This document shows, piece after piece, positions 5,187-8,218 of a DNA stretch of 8,218 nucleotides. The stretch's first letter is position 1. Each line of letters opens with the position of its first letter. The stretch lies in NCBI GenBank assembly GCA_903930505.1, contig CAIYYQ010000382.1, positions 1 to 8,218 of the forward strand, written 5' to 3'. The notes under the pieces are model-generated. The model was not told the origin of the DNA and made no database searches. It saw only the letters and a list, made by a program, of their open reading frames with translations. The translations under genes were made by a program, and so were the position numbers. The stretch comes from Methanobacteriota archaeon. Its GTDB lineage: Archaea > Thermoplasmatota > E2 > DHVEG-1.

Positions 5187-6420
5187 TGTGCCATGCCCCC
5201 GTGTATTTCTGCCTAAGCAGCGGTTGATCTTGGAGACTGAGAAACGTTTCCCGTTTTATAGTGGTGCGTTTGGTGCAGGTAAGACGATCCTGGGTTGCCA
5301 TAAGGTGATCAAGGAAGTCTTGGAGTATCCTGGTAGCGTGTGGTTGTGTGCGTCTCAGACGTATCCGCAGTTGCGTGACACGGTCCTGACGACGTTTCTG
5401 CAGGAGTTGGAGTTGATGCAGAAGGCGTTTGATGGGGCAGGCGCGGGCGTGGAATTGATCAAGGATTATAATCGAACAGAGTTGAAGATTACGTTGTATA
5501 ATGGTTCTGTTGTGTTGTTTCGTAGTTGTGAGGATTTCAGTAAGTTCAAGTCGTTGAATCTTGATGGTTTCTTTCTCGATGAACCCACGGATGTCAGTCA
5601 GGATGTTTTTAACATGCTGCAGGGAAGACTGAGGGGTCATCATACGAAGCATCATTTTGGTGTGTTGTGTGGTAATCCTGCGAATCGTAATTGCTGGTTG
5701 TATTCGTTGTTTTTTGAGCATCCGCCGTCTGGTGATTATTTTGTGGTGACGACGTCTTCTTATGATAATAGTTTTCTTCCTGTTGGTTATGTGCAATCGT
5801 TAGAGCAAAGTTATGATGCTGATTGGACCAGGCGTTATTTGAAGGGTGAATGGTTCACGATGGAGGGATTGATCTACAGTGAATTTGATCGTGATGTTCA
5901 TGTGGGTGATTTCGGGGGTCGTGTGTTCAATGAGTATCGTGCTGGTTTGGATTATGGTTTCAGGAATCCTTCTTGTTTGTTGGTGGTCGGTGTTGACGGT
6001 GATGATAATTTCTATGTGGTCCTTGAGTTTTATAAGTCTGGTTTGACGATCAGTGAGCTTGCTGGGTGTATCCGTGATGTGGTCGCGCCGTTTGTTGGTA
6101 ATTTCCGTGAGATATGTGCTGATCCGTCTATGCCTGCGGCGATTGAGGAGATTGGTCGTCTTGTGCGGTGTGTTGCTGGTGATAATGATGTGGTTGCTGG
6201 CATCAGTAGGATTAAGACGTTGTTGCGTCAGCATCGTTTGTTCATTGATCGTGGTTGTGTGCATTTGATTAAGGAGTTGGAGGGGTATCATTATGAGAAG
6301 GTCAAGGGTCGGGATGATGTTTCTGAGTTGCCTGTGAAGCGTGATGATCATGCGGTTGATAGTTTGCGTTATTGTTTGTTTCAGAAGGAGTGTGGGACGG
6401 GTGATTTTTTCATTGCTTGA
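5179..6420 (+). CDS. terL: terminase large subunit (packaging ATPase-nuclease)
   Basis: The 413-residue protein is a complete large terminase that pumps viral DNA into the prohead and cuts it. The ATPase half shows Walker A GAFGAGKT at 29-36, Walker B FFLDE at 131-135 with the catalytic Glu135, and a coupling motif LCGNPANRN at 163-171. The RNase H-like nuclease half shows the expected acidic residues: Asp258 in GLDYGFRNP, Asp315 in CADPSMPA, and Asp390/Asp394 in DDHAVDSLRY. Length is normal for the family and all key residues are present, so it should be active. ATG 5179 is preferred, with GGGAG at 5163-5167; a TTG at 5161 would lengthen it by six residues. Codon use is strongly G/T-biased, unlike the early genes, and produces long empty frames on the opposite strand. 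Confidence 0.96.
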   Translation: MVDVPCPRVFLPKQRLILETEKRFPFYSGAFGAGKTILGCHKVIKEVLEYPGSVWLCASQTYPQLRDTVLTTFLQELELMQKAFDGAGAGVELIKDYNRTELKITLYNGSVVLFRSCEDFSKFKSLNLDGFFLDEPTDVSQDVFNMLQGRLRGHHTKHHFGVLCGNPANRNCWLYSLFFEHPPSGDYFVVTTSSYDNSFLPVGYVQSLEQSYDADWTRRYLKGEWFTMEGLIYSEFDRDVHVGDFGGRVFNEYRAGLDYGFRNPSCLLVVGVDGDDNFYVVLEFYKSGLTISELAGCIRDVVAPFVGNFREICADPSMPAAIEEIGRLVRCVAGDNDVVAGISRIKTLLRQHRLFIDRGCVHLIKELEGYHYEKVKGRDDVSELPVKRDDHAVDSLRYCLFQKECGTGDFFIA

Positions 6421-6436
6421 AAAACCGGTTAATCCA

Positions 6437-6718
6437 ATGGTATCAGATATGGGGCAAACTGGTAAAGTAGGAGACACTGCAGGAGAAGCAATTGGTGGTG
6501 AGATCAGTGAGTTGGAGACGAAGAAACGGTTGTTGTTGGATAAGATCGCTGGTTTGACCAATGATCGGGATAAGTTGTTTGATGAGTCTAGGAAGCAGGT
6601 GATGAGTGTGATGCGGGAGTTTGTCATCGAGTATTTTGATGAGGATTTCGCAGTTGCGTTTCATGAGTTTAGTGAGAAGCATCGTCCGAAGGAAAACAAG
6701 GTCGGCATGTATGGATGA
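6437..6718 (+). CDS. hypothetical coiled-coil protein downstream of the large terminase
   Basis: The 93-residue product is not recognised. A glycine-rich lead (GQTGKVGDTAGEAIGGEI) is followed by a long helix with coiled-coil character (SELETKKRLLLDKIAGLTND). Further helices with many aromatic and acidic residues come next (REFVIEYFDEDFAVAFHEF), then a basic end. ATG 6437 lacks a clear ribosome binding site. An upstream GTG at 6401 in the same frame has AGAAGGAG at 6383-6390 and would add 12 residues and overlap the large terminase gene, so the start is uncertain. Its position suggests a structural or assembly role, but nothing in the sequence names one. Confidence 0.65.
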   Translation: MVSDMGQTGKVGDTAGEAIGGEISELETKKRLLLDKIAGLTNDRDKLFDESRKQVMSVMREFVIEYFDEDFAVAFHEFSEKHRPKENKVGMYG

Positions 6719-6732
6719 GATGGTGATGAAAG

Positions 6733-6939
6733 ATGTTTAAGAAATTGTTCAGAGGATTGCGACGGAAGCCGGTTGAGGATACATCTGAGATCGATGTGAT
6801 TGCTCGTGGTATCAGTGGCAGTGGGAGATCAGGGTTGTATCATTCTGGGTCGTCGCAGGATCCTGGTGCATTGTATGATGATTCACCGCAGATGTCTGTG
6901 AGGGTCACGGATGTGCGGAAGAAATTTAGGAGACTATAA
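6733..6939 (+). CDS. hypothetical small basic-ended protein
   Basis: The 68-residue protein is not recognised. Both ends are basic (FKKLFRGLRRKP and VRKKFRRL) while the middle is rich in glycine and serine (ARGISGSGRSGLYHSGSSQD), suggesting disorder with two nucleic-acid- or membrane-contacting ends. GGTGATG at 6722-6728 lies 4 bases before ATG 6733. It follows the previous stop by 14 bases and shares the G/T-rich composition of the late genes. Confidence 0.58.
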   Translation: MFKKLFRGLRRKPVEDTSEIDVIARGISGSGRSGLYHSGSSQDPGALYDDSPQMSVRVTDVRKKFRRL

Positions 6940-6946
6940 AAAAAAG
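6935..6946 (+). promoter_or_regulatory. weak TATA-like candidate promoter
   Basis: TATAAAAAAAAG begins at the stop codon of the preceding gene, about 35 bases before ATG 6975. That spacing would suit an archaeal promoter with a short leader. The gene it would serve differs in composition from its neighbours, which is why the site is listed. A plain A-run is an equally good explanation. Confidence 0.22.
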
Positions 6947-6974
6947 AAGGTTTCAATGGAGTTGAATAAAAATT

Positions 6975-7202
6975 ATGGAAGACGAAAAAAAACAAAAGTT
7001 AAAAGGCCAGTTAACCGCACTACGTTCTGAAGTTGAAGCGATAAAAGCAGAACATCCGGACATCTCTGTGTCCGGCTCAAAAAACGCCCAAGAGAAACAA
7101 TTCAACTGGAGTCAGAAAAACAGGTTGCAATCAAGTATCTGCAATGATCTAGGGAATATTTTGGTATATATTGATCATTCGCTTAAAAGCCTGGAGGAGT
7201 AA
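6975..7202 (+). CDS. hypothetical small helical protein
   Basis: The 75-residue product has a charged N-terminal helix (EDEKKQKLKGQLTALRSEVE), a short polar turn (HPDISVSGSKN), and a second helical half (WSQKNRLQSSICNDLGNILV) ending in SLKSLEE. A helical hairpin is likely; I recognise no family. The ribosome binding site is weak (GGAG at 6958-6961, 13 bases away). A competing short frame from ATG 6956 encodes only 24 residues and is less likely. Its A/C-richer base use differs from the G/T-rich genes on both sides, which hints at separate acquisition. A 7-base inverted repeat (7056-7062 with 7069-7075) lies inside the gene. Confidence 0.6.
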   Translation: MEDEKKQKLKGQLTALRSEVEAIKAEHPDISVSGSKNAQEKQFNWSQKNRLQSSICNDLGNILVYIDHSLKSLEE

Positions 7203-7206
7203 TATT

Positions 7207-7881
7207 ATGGTGGAAAAAAAGAAAGAAAATGAGACCGGGCCCGGTTGGGATATCCAAAAGATGCAAGTAGAATCGAAAAAGGTTGAGGAGACGAAGCCTG
7301 TGATTGTTCCTGTCTCAGAGGATGCGACTGTGAAAGATTTGTCATCTGATGATATCGCTCGGGTGATCACGAAAAAGAAACATCGGTTTTTTGACCGGTC
7401 GAAGAAACCCGAGGACTATACCGTGGAGGAGTTGGAGATCATTAAGGCGCAGAAGATTGAGGAGGAACGACTGCAAAAGGAGAAAGATGCGGATGAGGCG
7501 ACCTTGGCGATGATGCGTGCTGAGAAAAAAGGGTATTACGAGAGTTATCGTAAGTCGTTTTTAATGCAGCAGCCCTTTGAAGTTCGTTTGAACTTGTTTT
7601 TCAAGTTTTATACGGTTAATTTTAAAAGTAACGGCCTTGAGACAGATAAGAAGAAGATGGAGTCGGTTCAAGTCTGGCAGGATTTGTTCGGTGTGAAAAT
7701 GATAGACAAGAAACATGTGTTTACAGATCAGGAGTTTGAGACGTTTTTCGCTAGATGTAAGGACGTTGGTGTCTATTGTCCGTATGATTTGTTCATCAAA
7801 CATGCACTCGAACATCACGTGCCCAATCGAGAGAATGCAGTTGCGGATAAGCATCGCCATGATCTTTATAATCAGGCGTAG
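7207..7881 (+). CDS. hypothetical protein, charged coiled-coil N-terminus and globular C-terminus
   Basis: The start is ATG 7207, preceded by the strong site GGAGGAGT (7193-7200) with a 6-base spacer. The 224-residue protein has a lysine/glutamate-rich disordered N-terminus (1-35) and a short hydrophobic stretch (KPVIVPVSED). A long charged helix spans about 72-108 (YTVEELEIIKAQKIEEERLQ onward) with coiled-coil character. From about 110 to 205 an aromatic-rich globular part follows (FEVRLNLFFKFYTVNF, EFETFFARCKDVGVYCPYDL). The histidine-containing tail is KHRHDLYNQA. No catalytic motif or membrane segment is visible. Position after the terminase suggests a scaffold or assembly role, but that is inference. 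A 12-base GC palindrome lies at codons 10-13. Confidence 0.75.
   Translation: MVEKKKENETGPGWDIQKMQVESKKVEETKPVIVPVSEDATVKDLSSDDIARVITKKKHRFFDRSKKPEDYTVEELEIIKAQKIEEERLQKEKDADEATLAMMRAEKKGYYESYRKSFLMQQPFEVRLNLFFKFYTVNFKSNGLETDKKKMESVQVWQDLFGVKMIDKKHVFTDQEFETFFARCKDVGVYCPYDLFIKHALEHHVPNRENAVADKHRHDLYNQA
7234..7245. repeat. 12-base perfect GC palindrome ACCGGGCCCGGT
   Basis: ACCGGGCCCGGT is fully self-complementary and stands out in an AT-rich setting, 27 bases inside the 7207-7881 gene. As DNA it may be a protein-binding or modification site. As RNA it can pair only between molecules or as a very tight fold. It may also simply encode the residues TGPG. Confidence 0.5.
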
Positions 7882-7896
7882 AACAGAGGGTGCGTG

Positions 7897-8001
7897 ATGA
7901 ACAACCAGGATGAGATAGAAGATGATGAAACAATCATTGATGATGACGGTAAAACCCGTCTCATTGATGACAATAATGAAGACCAATACGATGAATTATA
8001 G
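7897..8001 (+). CDS. hypothetical 34-residue acidic peptide
   Basis: A short gene with GAGGGTG at 7886-7892 sits between two spaced neighbours; an in-frame GTG at 7894 would add one residue. The product is extremely acidic (NNQDEIEDDETIIDDDG then LIDDNNEDQYDEL), with Asp and Glu making up nearly half the residues. It could bind a basic partner or metal ions. Its stop TAG forms part of the ribosome binding site of the next gene. No homologue is recognised, and such short frames can be accidental. Confidence 0.45.
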   Translation: MNNQDEIEDDETIIDDDGKTRLIDDNNEDQYDEL

Positions 8002-8016
8002 GAGAAAGTGAAACAA

Positions 8017-8218
8017 ATGGGAAAAACAATAAAATTTGATTTTATGAACGCAGGGAACGAAGTTGTGCTTCCGAAAATAGGTTTCGACACGGATGTCGAC
8101 ACAAGCATCCAACTTCTAATCATACAGTCACGTGTTGAACGGTTGACAGCGAAAGAAATGGAACTTGATCTCAAGGAGATTCGGAATGAATTACTGACCA
8201 TCAAAGATCCTAAGGAAC
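8017..8218 (+). CDS. hypothetical protein, N-terminal part (runs off the window)
   Basis: The frame stays open to the right edge, giving 67 residues. A strand-rich start (GKTIKFDFMNAGNEVVLP) precedes a long helical stretch (TSIQLLIIQSRVERL, then AKEMELDLKEIRNELL). AGGAG at 8000-8004 could serve either ATG 8017 (12-base spacer) or the in-frame GTG 8008 (3-base spacer). The latter would add three residues. The family is not recognised. Position in the late module suggests a virion or assembly protein, without direct evidence. Confidence 0.6.
   Translation, partial: MGKTIKFDFMNAGNEVVLPKIGFDTDVDTSIQLLIIQSRVERLTAKEMELDLKEIRNELLTIKDPKE

Noticed and set aside
5089..5796. A 235-codon open frame on the minus strand opposite the ATPase half of the large terminase
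   Set aside because: Basic, repetitive translation and full overlap with Walker A/B coding sequence on the + strand; a shadow of the same codon bias.
4800..6400. Many copies of CGTGAT/TCGTGAT across the terminase genes
   Set aside because: They fall in frame as Arg-Asp codons and in other frames through codon bias, without regular spacing, so I do not treat them as iterons.
6423..6430. AACCGGTT palindrome just after the large terminase stop
   Set aside because: Eight bases of symmetry are common by chance and there is no T-tract or longer stem to make it a terminator.
6341..6436. Upstream extension of the 6437-6718 gene into the large terminase gene
   Set aside because: The extra residues are cysteine/valine/arginine-rich and arise from reading the terminase gene in another frame; only GTG 6401 remains as a reasonable alternative start.
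5800..6627. A 275-codon open frame on the minus strand opposite the large terminase gene
   Set aside because: Its translation is low in complexity (Thr, Ile, Arg, His and Asn repeated), it has no motif, and it is explained by the G/T-biased codon choice of the well-supported large terminase gene.
1..8218. CRISPR array, tRNA, integrase, insertion sequence or toxin-antitoxin pair
   Set aside because: No regularly spaced repeats, cloverleaf, recombinase motif or convincing toxin partner for the RHH proteins was seen.

Overview
The window reads as part of the genome, or integrated provirus, of a tailed double-stranded DNA virus (Caudoviricetes type). The two anchors are an SF3/D5-family replicative helicase (2652-4313) and a complete terminase pair (small subunit 4617-5186, large subunit 5179-6420). 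Every gene I can support lies on the + strand, and most are small, tightly packed and translationally coupled through ATGA, TGATG or TAATG overlaps. The host cannot be fixed from sequence alone. Two ribbon-helix-helix-like proteins, two Sm/Hfq-like small proteins, TATA-box-like elements and a repeat resembling part of an archaeal origin recognition box make an archaeal (perhaps methanogen) host my preferred guess. Strong Shine-Dalgarno sites would also fit a bacterial host.

Layout. Positions 1-2655 are an early/accessory operon: the tail of an upstream gene, a ribbon-helix-helix protein, a run of small unknown proteins including two with cysteine clusters, a second ribbon-helix-helix-like protein, a tandem duplicated pair with an Sm/Hfq-like pattern, and one more small unknown. 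Positions 2652-4313 encode the helicase, which lacks a recognisable primase domain and carries an extra small domain at its N-terminus. Positions 4381-4616 are a weakly coding or non-coding stretch with a TATA-like element, a TTTCCACA direct repeat and three inverted repeats. I read it as a control region between the early and late modules and possibly a replication origin. Positions 4617-6420 are the packaging genes. Positions 6437-8218 hold six small genes I cannot identify; a portal gene is not reached.

The most striking global property is base composition. Although all genes point the same way, the + strand is rich in A and C up to about 4400, then rich in G and T from about 4850 to 6900. 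The change passes through the repeat-rich stretch and into the first third of the small terminase gene. This could mark a replication origin or a mosaic (recombination) boundary between an early and a late module. A short gene at 6975-7202 and the last 300 bases lack the G/T bias.

How the genes fit together (inference): the left operon would supply regulators and the helicase for replication, and the right side starts the packaging/morphogenesis operon. I do not see a defence system, CRISPR array, tRNA, integrase or insertion sequence here.
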